Source: Flavobacteriales bacterium | Lineage (GTDB): Bacteria; Bacteroidota; Bacteroidia; Flavobacteriales_F; PHOS-HE28 | Direction: 5' to 3' | Length of the DNA stretch: 64,000 nucleotides | Assembly: GCA_016713875.1 (NCBI GenBank) | Contig: JADJOI010000003.1 | Location: 372,001-436,000, forward strand | Part shown: positions 53,801 through 60,035 of the stretch, piece by piece | Numbering within the stretch: position 1 is the first letter of the stretch | Layout: each line of letters begins with the position of its first letter | The notes under the pieces: generated by a model | Told to the model about the DNA's origin: nothing | Database searches by the model: none | The model's input: only the letters and a program-made list of their open reading frames with translations | Position numbers and translations under genes: made by a program

Positions 53801-54195
53801 TAGCCGGTTACCACCACAAGACCCGAGAGCGCTACAGCCACGCCCATGCCGGCATCTTCCTGCGTGCTCCCGAAGCCCCGGCTCCAGAGCAGGTTGCCGT
53901 TCGGGTCCAGCTTGGCCACGAACGCATCCACCGATCCGCCGTCCGTCGCGGGAAGGCCATACGGAGCAACCGTGGCGGCCACGGCCTTGTATGCGCCCGT
54001 TACATAGATGTTCCCCGTAACGGGCTCAATAGCGATGTCGCGCACGTACTCCGTATTCCCGGCGTCCAGCGTGCGCACCCAATTCCAGGTGGGGCCTTGA
54101 GCGGTCGAGAGGGCGGGCGCACCTGCGATCAGCAGGGCGGCCAGGCTTGGCGCGAAGCGCGCCCTTCCTACATGAAGCCGGAGAGTGTCGGCCAT
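43006..54195 (-). CDS. Giant T9SS type B protein, N-terminal part (to frameshift stop)
   Basis: About 3729 aa before the shifted stop; the repaired protein would be 5025 aa from the ATG at 54195. Earlier in-frame ATGs at 54219 and 54306 exist, but 54195 places the signal peptide (MADTLRLHVGRARFAPSLAA, then ending STAQG) correctly. Order: propeller-like SBBP region to about 500 (GTLQWSLTGSSNDDILTERI); a discoidin-like domain at about 510-680 (VSGWEVLDLGDTVTVGEAVA); about eight HYR-type domains at about 770-1685 (each beginning like DTIAPVFNC or DNTPPTAVC); Ig-like domains to about 2005; a TSP3-like DxDxDG stretch (DTDTDADGTADCIDGC); then the Cys-rich array. Probable adhesin or gliding-type surface protein. 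No clear promoter seen. Confidence 0.88.
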   Translation of the reverse strand: MADTLRLHVGRARFAPSLAALLIAGAPALSTAQGPTWNWVRTLDAGNTEYVRDIAIEPVTGNIYVTGAYKAVAATVAPYGLPATDGGSVDAFVAKLDPNGNLLWSRGFGSTQEDAGMGVAVALSGLVVVTGYNDAAIPALSLPNTGQSDAFIAAYDASGAFQWSKNIGGTQWDEGTGVVFAGNTLVAYGSYTHQATVSGVPLISGAVVGRTYAYLNAYNLAGTLQWSLTGSSNDDILTERIAADASNVYVVGGTVGNAISWQSSLGASLTSASTTNTNALFASAVSLSGTPVWVRMIDNPGDSDAECNGVAVHCSGVYITGHSHNSSVFPGGITRTITGVHDYWFLASLSTTTGTTNWVRTASSSIAHGADGYDVSVGRNGQIHVAGALSGTVTTDGGTVIGGGSNSDICIARFNSDSTAVWYDRELSTDDEWPLAIAAVGNGNVITGGWYEDGLTLGSNTYPGTNGTNLFTASFTDPVWSSVSNNPARFAQPGPFCSNSAPVDLNNYLVAFADSVVASSNVTSPQEALGAPNSLGAYFNSVSGWEVLDLGDTVTVGEAVALTWRSQTNLIQARMLVSSSLDGVTWSAATTYSTTSGSFITTNYPVPANARFIRVQRHSSALYTGFHLDALRYLGGTYSGGTWSGGPYVTSAGLFTPGAAGSYAVTYTVVAGGCTYTHSRTIVVLPTPVGGSIAGGGTFCPGASGTLTLSGHSGIILRWERSANGTIWLPITETSATLAWSGITGTMLFRVVIDGGLCGTETSAVATVIVEDTEPPTAVCPPPLTTLYVPSSGCTVAYTVPLIASSDNCLIPAPGGVNIISNGNVLAVNGTAIAIDEDVILPGGTVLLLGPGTHTFTDTISDASGNIAVCNWQVNVLDTIAPVFNCNLSTSYNSDPGACGTNVTLPWGADVDTLITDNCDPNPTWTQIAGPSSGWWTPDTVLVTYQAVDASGNTSTCTFSIIVGDYEDPVVTCPGTISLPAGVSCKAEVPDVSGMFLTATDNCTNPPVMGQDVPIGSLVQAGDIIRITATDASGRMGSCPMTVVTIDSDPPVFDNCPGPGTIAVNTDPNSCEHLYTFPTIESTDNCDADTESDHRTFILEAGNIVWQDVTGQTNHAFAPGLHELMEIHRDDSFTQDTCFWSLDVADANAPTITCPNLIAQLNAGTACTVALPDYTTSATVNGNCSGNAGLVVTQSPAPGTARGIGTHLITLLVSQGGQSDSCSFVVNVADNTPPTAVCAPVTLPIDLSGSATITAGMVNNGSSDNCTPAGSLAYTVIPASATCSDLTTALLYRNDFNTDINLCSPTDEQTATGFVNVGVQGANGGTFDEFWSFATASPDRCLTVNRTASGNTARWQIELTNSSTRPIHGLTVSYDMEVPYVRLTNTTPRSAQLQWYFDTDGPGPLSFGSAIATSPTLTNALVSDPADTQRWLTDAEMDLRGLSARGLTHDVSLTIAPGQTVRLAFGRVGGGPAEERNMNYGADNVSIIAHYTSAVALTVTDLIGNSSTCTSPLTLLDQTPPTIICPANVTTTTNAQCSATGVVLGAPVVTDACSIFRIENDAPSSFPVGTTVVTWTVFDAAGNSASCAQNVVVNDNIAPTINGCPANMLVTANPGACNATASWMAPSVTDNCPGATISQTAGLPSASSFPIGTTTITYTASDGANTDTCSFDVVVQATAVDIAYSITSICQGSAPILPSIASPAGGVFSDANQNGTINTTTGAFDPSVASPGLHTLDYVFAGACTSHDGFTIEVVAAPTAVISYADSPFCSSEAVATMTHTGTTGGTFTAVPSLSGLSSTTGNVDLTAASPDTYTVTYTIPASGVCPAFSTSTSLTIEQAPDASIAYAGPYCNNTGPQAVTFSGTAGGSFTATPAGLTLDGSTGQIVPGSSASTSTGATYTVTYSIPATSACPDFSTTANVTITQAPWAGTNGSLSICSNAAPVNLIDSLNGTPAPGGSWNNPANAAHSGVYDPAVDGPGTYTYTVAGGPGCAAHSAVVQVTETSAILYYADQDGDNAGDPATSVLACAQPVGYVSNSSDGCPFDVNKIAPGFCGCGVADTDTDADGTADCIDGCPNDPNKTSPGLCGCGQAEPGSPCDDGDPGTANDVINASCQCVGQLIDCLGVPGGTALVGTACNDNNANTGNDTWDANCVCTGQLIDCLGVPGGSALSGTACDDGLATTGNDLWDANCVCAGQLIDCLGVPGGSALVGTACDDGLATTGNDLWDANCVCAGQLIDCLGVPGGSALPGTTCNDNNVNTGNDTWDANCVCAGQLIDCLGVPGGTALVGTACDDGNALTGNDIWDANCVCTGQLIDCLGVPGGSALPGTACNDNNANTGNDTWDANCVCAGQLIDCLGVPGGSALPGTACNDNNANTGNDLWDTNCVCAGQLIDCLGVPGGSALPGTACNDGDANTGNDTWDANCVCAGQLIDCLGVPGGSALVGTACDDGLATTGNDLWDANCVCAGQLIDCLGVPGGSALSGTACDDGLATTGNDLWDANCVCAGQLIDCLGVPGGSALVGTACDDGLATTGNDLWDANCVCAGQLIDCLGVPGGSALPGTACNDGNANTGNDTWDANCVCSGQLIDCLGVPGGTALVGTACDDNNANTGNDTWDANCVCAGQLIDCLGVPGGTALVGTACDDNNANTGNDTWDANCVCTGQLIDCLGVPGGSALVGTACDDGLATTGNDTWDANCVCAGQLIDCLGVPGGSALVGTACDDGLANTGNDLWDANCVCAGQLIDCLGVPGGSALPGTACDDGNANTGNDLWDANCVCAGQLIDCLGVPGGSALPGTACNDNNANTGNDTWDANCVCTGQLIDCLGVPGGSALVGTACDDGLATTGNDTWDANCVCVGQLIDCLGVPGGSALVGTACDDGLATTGNDLWDANCVCAGQLIDCLGVPGGSALPGTACNDNNANTGNDTWDANCVCAGQLIDCLGVPGGSALVGTACDDGLATTGNDLWDANCVCAGQLIDCLGVPGGSDLPGTACDDGLATTGNDLWDANCVCAGQLFDCLGVPGGSALVGTACDDGLATTGNDLWDANCVCAGQLIDCLGVPGGSALPGTACDDGNANTGNDTWDANCVCVGQLIDCLGVPGGSALVGTACDDGLATTGNDLWDANCVCAGQLIDCLGVPGGSALPGTTCNDNNANTGNDTWDANCVCAGQLIDCLGVPGGSALPGTACDDNNANTGNDTWDANCVCAGQLIDCLGVPGGSALPGTACNDGNANTGNDTWDANCACVGTPVMLDCLGVPNGTALPGTACDDGDSNTISDSYDANCTCVGQPADCLSILGGPNLPGTPCDDGNANTGNDTWSPGCTCIGQLLDCLGVPGGSALPGTACNDGNANTTNDTWDANCTCVGQLIDCLGVPGGSALPGTACNDGNANTGNDTWDANCVCAGQLIDCLGIAGGSALVGTACNDGLATTGNDLWDANCVCAGQLIDCLGVPGGSALVGTACDDGLATTGNDLWDANCVCAGQLNDCLGVPGGSALPGTACNDNNANTGNDTWDANCVCTGQLIDCLGVPGGSALVGTACDDGLATTGNDTWDANCVCAGQLIDCLGVPGGSALVGTACDDGLATTGNDLWDANCVCAGQLIDCLGVPGGSALPGTACDDGNANTGNDLWDANCVCAGQLIDCLGVPGGSALPGTACNDNNANTGNDTWDANCVCTGQLIDCLGVPGGSALPGTTCDDGLATTGNDLWDANCVRGSADRLPRRAGW
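43041..43052 (-). other. Two-base deletion causing a frameshift in the repeat array
   Basis: At 43041-43052 the sequence is ACCCGCGCACGC, where other units read ACCCGCGCACACGC. Loss of AC (or CA) in this short CA run moves the frame; the upstream frame then reads VRGSADRLPRRAGW and stops at 43006. Confidence 0.9.
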
Positions 54196-54341
54196 GGGTG
54201 AGGCGTTTGCACCATGCATGGGTTGTCCAGGCCCATGCAGGGTTGAGCGCTTCAACGGGGAAAACGGCCGCGGGTTACCAGGAACGACCCGACCCGGGAC
54301 CTTCACAGGCCCGGGAAGGGTTCAGGCGGGGTGCCTGAGGC

Positions 54342-57300
54342 TCAGGGCAGTTGTGCGTTCCTCACCGCGGTGGGCACAGAGCCCCCCACGGTCTGTAGGA
54401 TGCGGTCCCGGTCGTTGTTCGGGCCGGTGTACTTCACCACACCGTCCAGCGTCGCGTCCGTGCGCACGTAGCCGGTCGTGGTCGCGGTCGGCACGGCACC
54501 TCCGATGGCCACGAGCACGGGGTCGCGGTCGTTGGCCCCACCGGCATACTTCACCTGGCCGTTGCCATTGGAATCACCCGCCCAGAGGACCATCACCCCG
54601 CTGATGTTGCGCTGTGCGTTCGTGCCGAAGGTGGCCGTGGCCGGCAGGTCGAACCGGACCTCGGCAGGGATCCCGGGTTGCAGCGTGCGTGTTAGGCCGG
54701 TCATCACCGGCAAGTGGTTGCGGTGGCGCAGGGCGATGTGGTACTCGCCGGTAGGCACGTACAGATGCACCGGTGAACTGCCGTCCAGGTCCACCACATC
54801 CCCGTCGCGTTGAAGCAGGCTGCTGCGCGTGGCCACCACCGTTGCAGGGTTCGTGGACGACCGGACCTCAAGATAGACCCAGTCGACGACCGCATCGTTG
54901 CCTGTGACGCTCAACAGGGAGGGAGCGATCGACTCCCCGCCGCCTTGCGCCTGATGAACGAACCCCAACGAGGTGTACGGCTCCACCGTGGGCACCAGGC
55001 CTGCGGCACGCATGCCGTCGGCCATGATGTTCGGCAGGGGGCCGTAAGGCCCACCGAGGAACGCCTTCACCGACAGGCGCACCGTGCTGCCCGTGCATTG
55101 ACAGGCGTTGTCCACCACGTCGTTCGCCGTGAACGGATCGCCGTCATCGCAGGCGGCCCCCGGGTATTTCGTCGGGTCGGCGTCGTCGCAATCGTCGCCG
55201 TTGGCCACGGTCCCAGGAGGTGCATCACAGGCCAGGGCCACGGTGCCCGCATCGCCGCGGCCATCCCCATCGGCATCCGTGTACCAGGGCGTGGTGGTGC
55301 AGGCCCGATGGACGTTCAGCGAACGGCCGGGTGCGCTTTGCGCCAAGGTGAATCCCCCAGCGGTAAGGAGCAGGTCATCCGCGGCGATCAGGCTCAGCAC
55401 CGGGCCGGAGCTCAACGCGGGGTCGAACGGCGCCAGGGTCCCTGTGGCGGGGTGCAAGGCCGCCACTCCGCTCCGGGCCTGGCCGCCCACTTGGGCGAAG
55501 GGACCGGCGATGAAGACCTGGCTTCCCTGCACCGCGACCGCCGCGATGGTGCTGTCGGCCGCAGCGGTATCGAAGAGCGTGTCCACCGCTCCGGTCCCGG
55601 CGTGCGCGCGCACCAAGTGCGACACGGCGCCGCTGTTGAACGAAAAGAAATGCCCGCCGATGTAGATCATGCTGTCGACACGGTGCAAGGCATGGCAGCT
55701 ACCCGTGGCATCCAGGTCGAACAGGCTGCCCGAGGCTGCTCCGGTCGTGCGGTCCAGCAAAGCGGCTCCGCGCCGACTTGCTCCACCGATCGTGTTGAAG
55801 CCGCCGCCCACATGCACATCCTGGCCGCTGACGCTGATCGCGAGCACGGGACCATCGGGGGCGGGGTCCCAGGGCTGCGCCACGTCCGCAGTGGTGCTCA
55901 GGAGGGCCAGGCCGTTCCGGGGAGCGCCTCCGACCTGGGTGAACGCGCCGGCCGCGAAGAGGTCGCTGCCGTCGGCCACAAGCACGTCCACGGGGCCATC
56001 GGCCACGGGGTTCCAGCTGTCCAAGGACAGGGTCGTGGCGTCCGTGGAGAGCAGGCGCTGCCGGGGCGCGGTGAATGAGCCTCCAGCGAACCAACGCCCG
56101 CTGGTGAAGGCCAGTGAACGGACCTCGCCGTTGAACGCAAGGGCGGGCTGCTGTGCGCTGGCAGAGCCCGTGCTGAGGTCAAGCAGGGCCAGGTTGTTCA
56201 CCGCACGACCTCCGCAGCTGGTGAAGGTCCCCCCAACGAAGAGGCCGGCCGCTGTGGCCGTCAAGGTGAAGGGCGAGCCGCTGCACCGGATGTCCAGGGG
56301 ATCCAATGTTCCGGTGCTGGTACTGTATGCGGCGAGGTTCCAACGGGGCTGGCCGGCCGCACTGAGGAAGTTCCCACAGGCGAACAGAAGCGCGCCATCG
56401 GTGGACAAGGCCAGGCCCAGCACGCCTCCGGAAGGCGGGGCGGGCTGTTGTGCGAGAGGAGCTCCTGTGATGCGGTCCACACTGGCCAGGTTGGCCTGGG
56501 GCTGGCCTTGAACAGCGGTGAACCCACCCCCCAGGTGGATCCGGTCCGGGCCGATGGCCACCGCCGTCACGCTGACGGAAGCCCCGGTCACCTGAGGGTC
56601 CCAGGGCAGCAGGGCTCCAGCGGTGGACACCGCGGCGCACCTGTTCCGTGGAGTACCATCGATCGTGGTGAAGTTGCCGACCATGAACAGGGTGTCGCCG
56701 GCAGCCCAGAGACCGGTGACCGATGCCGATGCCTGGGGAGCCCAGGGGAGCACGTTGCCCGAGGAGACCGAGCAGGCCAGGAGGTTGGACCGCGTGTACA
56801 GGATGCTGTTCGCTGTGACCGCTCCGATGCTGCCGCCCACGAACAAGGTGTCGCCGATGAGGTGCATGCTGATGTAGGTGTTGCCCGGCGCGTTGGTGGC
56901 GCCCTGCCAGAACGGGTCGAGGGCACCCGACACGGCATCGACCGCAGCGAGCCGTGATCGGAGCGTGCCGTTCACCAGGCCGAATCCACCGCCGATGTAC
57001 ACCTTGCCCGCGTTCACCAGCAGGTCGAAGACCACGCCGTCGGTCGCGGGTGCCCAAGCCCCGACCGATCCATCGGCCAGGATGTGCGCCAGGTTCGAGC
57101 GCGGTTGCTCACCGACAGCGGTGAACGAACCGCCGATGTACCAACCACCCGTTCCATCGCTCACAGCGGCGCGCACGACACCATTGATCCGCGGTCGATC
57201 CGAACGCAGCAGGCCCGTCGTCAGGTCGATCTCCGCACCGTACGGGTTGTTGGGCCCGGTGTACGAGAAAGAGCCGCCGAGCGCGACCACGCCGGAGGCC

Positions 57301-57425
57301 GTGTCCACCGCCACCGCACGCACGGTGCCATCGGTGATCCACCACTCGGGCCGGGGCTCGGTGAATTGCGCCAGCAGGGCGTTGGAGAGCGCGAGACCAA
57401 CGAGGAAATGGAGGGGGTTTCTCAT
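54342..57425 (-). CDS. Secreted delta-60/propeller-type protein with MopE-like and dockerin-like tail
   Basis: 1027 aa from the ATG at 57425, which gives a clean signal peptide (FLVGLALSNALLAQ); a longer frame starts at 57485. Residues of about 25-700 are repeated propeller-type blades (VYIGGGFGLVNGTLRSRLAA, LFMVGNFTTIDGTPRNRCAA, IHLGGGFTAVQGQPQANLAS, QVFIAGPFAQVGGQARSGVA and others). Next comes the MopE-type metal-binding block GDDCDDADPTKYPGAACDDG. The C-terminus has two tandem dockerin-like motifs, GDSNGNGQVKYAGGANDRDP and DATLDGVVKYTGPNNDRDRI, ending TAVRNAQLP, without a standard type A or B sorting pattern. The motif CDDGDPFTANDVVDNACQCTG resembles one unit of the neighbouring array. Divergent from the S46 peptidase gene. 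Confidence 0.82.
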   Translation of the reverse strand: MRNPLHFLVGLALSNALLAQFTEPRPEWWITDGTVRAVAVDTASGVVALGGSFSYTGPNNPYGAEIDLTTGLLRSDRPRINGVVRAAVSDGTGGWYIGGSFTAVGEQPRSNLAHILADGSVGAWAPATDGVVFDLLVNAGKVYIGGGFGLVNGTLRSRLAAVDAVSGALDPFWQGATNAPGNTYISMHLIGDTLFVGGSIGAVTANSILYTRSNLLACSVSSGNVLPWAPQASASVTGLWAAGDTLFMVGNFTTIDGTPRNRCAAVSTAGALLPWDPQVTGASVSVTAVAIGPDRIHLGGGFTAVQGQPQANLASVDRITGAPLAQQPAPPSGGVLGLALSTDGALLFACGNFLSAAGQPRWNLAAYSTSTGTLDPLDIRCSGSPFTLTATAAGLFVGGTFTSCGGRAVNNLALLDLSTGSASAQQPALAFNGEVRSLAFTSGRWFAGGSFTAPRQRLLSTDATTLSLDSWNPVADGPVDVLVADGSDLFAAGAFTQVGGAPRNGLALLSTTADVAQPWDPAPDGPVLAISVSGQDVHVGGGFNTIGGASRRGAALLDRTTGAASGSLFDLDATGSCHALHRVDSMIYIGGHFFSFNSGAVSHLVRAHAGTGAVDTLFDTAAADSTIAAVAVQGSQVFIAGPFAQVGGQARSGVAALHPATGTLAPFDPALSSGPVLSLIAADDLLLTAGGFTLAQSAPGRSLNVHRACTTTPWYTDADGDGRGDAGTVALACDAPPGTVANGDDCDDADPTKYPGAACDDGDPFTANDVVDNACQCTGSTVRLSVKAFLGGPYGPLPNIMADGMRAAGLVPTVEPYTSLGFVHQAQGGGESIAPSLLSVTGNDAVVDWVYLEVRSSTNPATVVATRSSLLQRDGDVVDLDGSSPVHLYVPTGEYHIALRHRNHLPVMTGLTRTLQPGIPAEVRFDLPATATFGTNAQRNISGVMVLWAGDSNGNGQVKYAGGANDRDPVLVAIGGAVPTATTTGYVRTDATLDGVVKYTGPNNDRDRILQTVGGSVPTAVRNAQLP

Positions 57426-57445
57426 GGCCGTGACCGTTGGGATGG

Positions 57446-57453
57446 TCAAGGTA
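57446..57453 (-). promoter_or_regulatory. Promoter-like TACCTTGA for the propeller protein
   Basis: Minus-strand TACCTTGA, 20 nt upstream of the ATG at 57425, in the 89-bp divergent region shared with the S46 peptidase gene. Confidence 0.35.
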
Positions 57454-57487
57454 GGAGATCCCTTCCGGAACCAGCGTCCGCTCATCC

Positions 57488-57495
57488 TACCTTGC
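57488..57495 (+). promoter_or_regulatory. Promoter-like TACCTTGC for the S46 peptidase
   Basis: Plus-strand TACCTTGC, 19 nt upstream of the ATG at 57515. Confidence 0.35.
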
Positions 57496-57514
57496 CGACC
57501 TTCATCATTGCATC

Positions 57515-59713
57515 ATGTCACGCCGCCAGAAGTTCGCGCTCATCCTGTTGTTCTCGCCGGTCCTGTCCTCGGCCCACGAGGGCATGTGGCTTCCCACGGT
57601 GCTGGGAAGCATCCAGGACCGCATGCAGGCGGAGGGTCTCCGACTGACCGCCGACGACATTTACAGTGTCAACAATGGGAGCTTGAAGGACGCCATCGTG
57701 CTCTTCGGCGGTGGGTGCACGGCGGAAGTGATCTCCGCGGAAGGGCTGATCCTGACCAACCATCATTGCGGGTTCGGGGCCATCCAGGAGCATAGCACGT
57801 TGGAGCGTGACCTGCTGAAGGACGGATTTTGGGCGATGGACCGGTCGCAGGAGCTTCAGAACCCCGGCCTCTCGGCGACGTTCATCCTCCGGATGGAGGA
57901 TGTGACGCAGCGCATGCTGGAAGCCGTGCCGTCCGGAGCGGATGAGGCCGCCCGGCAGAAGGCCCTGACCGCGCGGGGCCAGGAGCTGGCGCGCGAGGCC
58001 ATGAGCGGCACCCATCAACAGGCGGTGGTGCGGGCCTTCAACTACGGGCTTCAGTACATCCTCATCGTCAGCGAAGTGTTCCGCGATGTCCGGCTCGTCG
58101 GCGCTCCGCCGGGCGCGATCGGCAACTTCGGCGGCGACACCGACAACTGGATGTGGCCCCGGCACACGGGGGACTTCAGCGTCTTCCGGATCTACGCCGA
58201 TGCCGAAGGGCGTCCCGCCGAACCATCCGCCTCCAACGTCCCGTTCCGGCCGCGCCATGTGCTGCCCATCAACATGGACGGGGTCAGGGAGGGCGATTTC
58301 GCGATGATCTTCGGCTTCCCGGGCAACACCCAGCGCTATCTGCACAGCCGTGCCGTGGAGTACATCACAGGCACGGGTGATCCGCTCCGCATCCGCATGC
58401 GGCGTGCGAGCCTGGCGGTGATCGACGAGGCCATGCTCGCCAGCGACCGCACACGCATCCAATACGCCGACAAGCAGAAGGGCATCAGCAACGCGTACAA
58501 GAAGTGGATCGGTGAACTGCGTGGACTGAACGAGCTGCGCACGGTGGAGCGCAAGCGCGAGCTCGAGGCGGAGTACCGCATCCGCGCCCAGGCTGCGGGC
58601 CGGAGCGACCTTCTGGCCGTGCTGGATTCCCTGGAGGCCACCTACGCGGGCTTTCCGGCCGTGGCCAAGGCGCGCGACCTGCACGTGGAGTTCCACCTCG
58701 TCGGCGCCGAGCTGTTCCGCTTCGCCCTTGGCTTCCAGCAGTTGGCTAGCATGGAGGGCCGCGCCGCGCTGGAGAAGGAGGGTGAACTGCAGCAGGAGGT
58801 CGAGCGGCTGCGCGCGTCAGCGAAAGCCTTCCACAAGGACTTCGATCCGGCCGTCGACAAGCGTGTGCTCCTGGCGCAGTATCCCATCTACCGCGAACAC
58901 CTCGATCCCACGCTCGGCCCGGACCTGAGCGCATTGGACAAGCAGTTCAAGGATGGCCGTGCCTGGGCCGAAAAGGTGTACGCCACCTCGATCTTCGCGG
59001 ATGCTGGCGCGCTGGACGCCGCCCTCGCGGGTTACTCCACGAAGGTGATGCGGCGCCTGGCGAAGGATCCGGCGTTGACCTTCGCGAGAACGCTCAGCGA
59101 GGCCTTCACCACCAGGGTGAAACCGCGCTCCGACGCGCTGAACCAACGGGTGATGGTGCATAAGCGCACCTACGTAGCAGGACTCATGGCGTTGTTCCCC
59201 GAGCGCGGTCACTGGCCGGATGCCAACAGCACTCTGCGCTTGAGCTTCGGCAAGGTGGAGGGCAGCCGGCCGCGGGATGGCATGACCTACGAACCCTTCA
59301 CCGACCTGGACGGTGTGATGGAGAAGTACCGCCCGGGCGATGCGGAGTTCGAGGTGCCCGGTCGGCTGCGCGAGCTCCATGCCACACGCGATTTCGGGCC
59401 TTACGCCAACGCGGATGGAACGATGCCCGTGTGCTTCACGTCCAGCCTTCACACCACCGGAGGGAACAGTGGCAGCCCCGTGCTGAACGGTCGCGGAGAG
59501 CTTATCGGCATCAACTTCGACCGCAGCTGGGAGAGCACCATGAGCGACATCCAGTTCGATCCCGCCAAGTGCCGCAACATCAGTGCGGATATCCGGTACG
59601 TGCTCTTCGTGATCGACAAGGTGTGCGGCGCGGGGCACCTGGTGGAGGAGATGAAGCTCGTGCGTCAGCCTGCCTCACCTGTATCCCTGATCGACCTGCC
59701 CATCCACCGCTGA
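57515..59713 (+). CDS. S46-family dipeptidyl-peptidase (DPP7/DPP11 type)
   Basis: 732 aa, normal for the family, with a signal peptide ending near VLSSA and HEGMWLPTVL as the mature start. The catalytic serine is S652 in TTGGNSGSPVLNGRGELIGI, the histidine in LILTNHHCGFGAIQEHS (H84 of the HH pair) and the aspartate in NFGGDTDNWMWPRHTGDF (208-210). These enzymes remove dipeptides from peptides in the periplasm or surface space and feed amino-acid uptake. The Arg in GINFDRSWESTMSD is at the position that is Arg in the Asp/Glu-specific DPP11 and Gly in DPP7, which hints at acidic specificity; this rests on memory of that alignment. The pterin dehydratase gene follows by 3 bp. Confidence 0.92.
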   Translation: MSRRQKFALILLFSPVLSSAHEGMWLPTVLGSIQDRMQAEGLRLTADDIYSVNNGSLKDAIVLFGGGCTAEVISAEGLILTNHHCGFGAIQEHSTLERDLLKDGFWAMDRSQELQNPGLSATFILRMEDVTQRMLEAVPSGADEAARQKALTARGQELAREAMSGTHQQAVVRAFNYGLQYILIVSEVFRDVRLVGAPPGAIGNFGGDTDNWMWPRHTGDFSVFRIYADAEGRPAEPSASNVPFRPRHVLPINMDGVREGDFAMIFGFPGNTQRYLHSRAVEYITGTGDPLRIRMRRASLAVIDEAMLASDRTRIQYADKQKGISNAYKKWIGELRGLNELRTVERKRELEAEYRIRAQAAGRSDLLAVLDSLEATYAGFPAVAKARDLHVEFHLVGAELFRFALGFQQLASMEGRAALEKEGELQQEVERLRASAKAFHKDFDPAVDKRVLLAQYPIYREHLDPTLGPDLSALDKQFKDGRAWAEKVYATSIFADAGALDAALAGYSTKVMRRLAKDPALTFARTLSEAFTTRVKPRSDALNQRVMVHKRTYVAGLMALFPERGHWPDANSTLRLSFGKVEGSRPRDGMTYEPFTDLDGVMEKYRPGDAEFEVPGRLRELHATRDFGPYANADGTMPVCFTSSLHTTGGNSGSPVLNGRGELIGINFDRSWESTMSDIQFDPAKCRNISADIRYVLFVIDKVCGAGHLVEEMKLVRQPASPVSLIDLPIHR

Positions 59714-59716
59714 GGC

Positions 59717-59974
59717 ATGGGAACGCAATGGGTCGAAAAAGAGGGCGGGCTGGAGCGGAACTTCCGGTTCGCGGACTTCAATGCGGCCTTCGGGTTCATG
59801 ACCCGTGTGGCCCTGGAGGCCGAGCGCATGCGGCACCACCCCACCTGGACGAACACCTGGGACCACGTGTGGGTCCGGTTGAGCACGCACGATGCCGGCC
59901 ACAGGGTAACGGCGAAGGACCGGGACCTTGCCGCTGCGATCGATCGCATCGCCGGGGCCATGGGTGCCAGGTAG
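59717..59974 (+). CDS. phhB: 4a-hydroxytetrahydrobiopterin dehydratase (PCD family)
   Basis: 85 aa. The motif ERMRHHPTWTNTWDHVWVRL with STHDAGHRVTAKD holds the conserved histidines and the aspartate of the family. It recycles the pterin cofactor of aromatic amino-acid hydroxylases by dehydrating 4a-hydroxytetrahydrobiopterin. The N-terminus is shorter than in proteobacterial PhhB but similar short forms are common in Bacteroidota. Three bases after the S46 gene stop, so co-transcribed; no hydroxylase gene is visible in the window. A strong hairpin ends the transcript. Confidence 0.88.
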   Translation: MGTQWVEKEGGLERNFRFADFNAAFGFMTRVALEAERMRHHPTWTNTWDHVWVRLSTHDAGHRVTAKDRDLAAAIDRIAGAMGAR

Positions 59975-59991
59975 CGGCTCCTCCAACGAAC

Positions 59992-60014
59992 GAGCCCGGC
60001 CTGGGGCCGGGCTC
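59992..60014. terminator. Hairpin terminator between convergent genes
   Basis: GAGCCCGGCC (59992-60001) pairs perfectly with GGCCGGGCTC (60005-60014) around a 3-nt loop; it lies between the stop at 59974 (+) and the stop at 60036 (-). Confidence 0.75.
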
Positions 60015-60035
60015 GACAATTGAATATGGGTCAGG

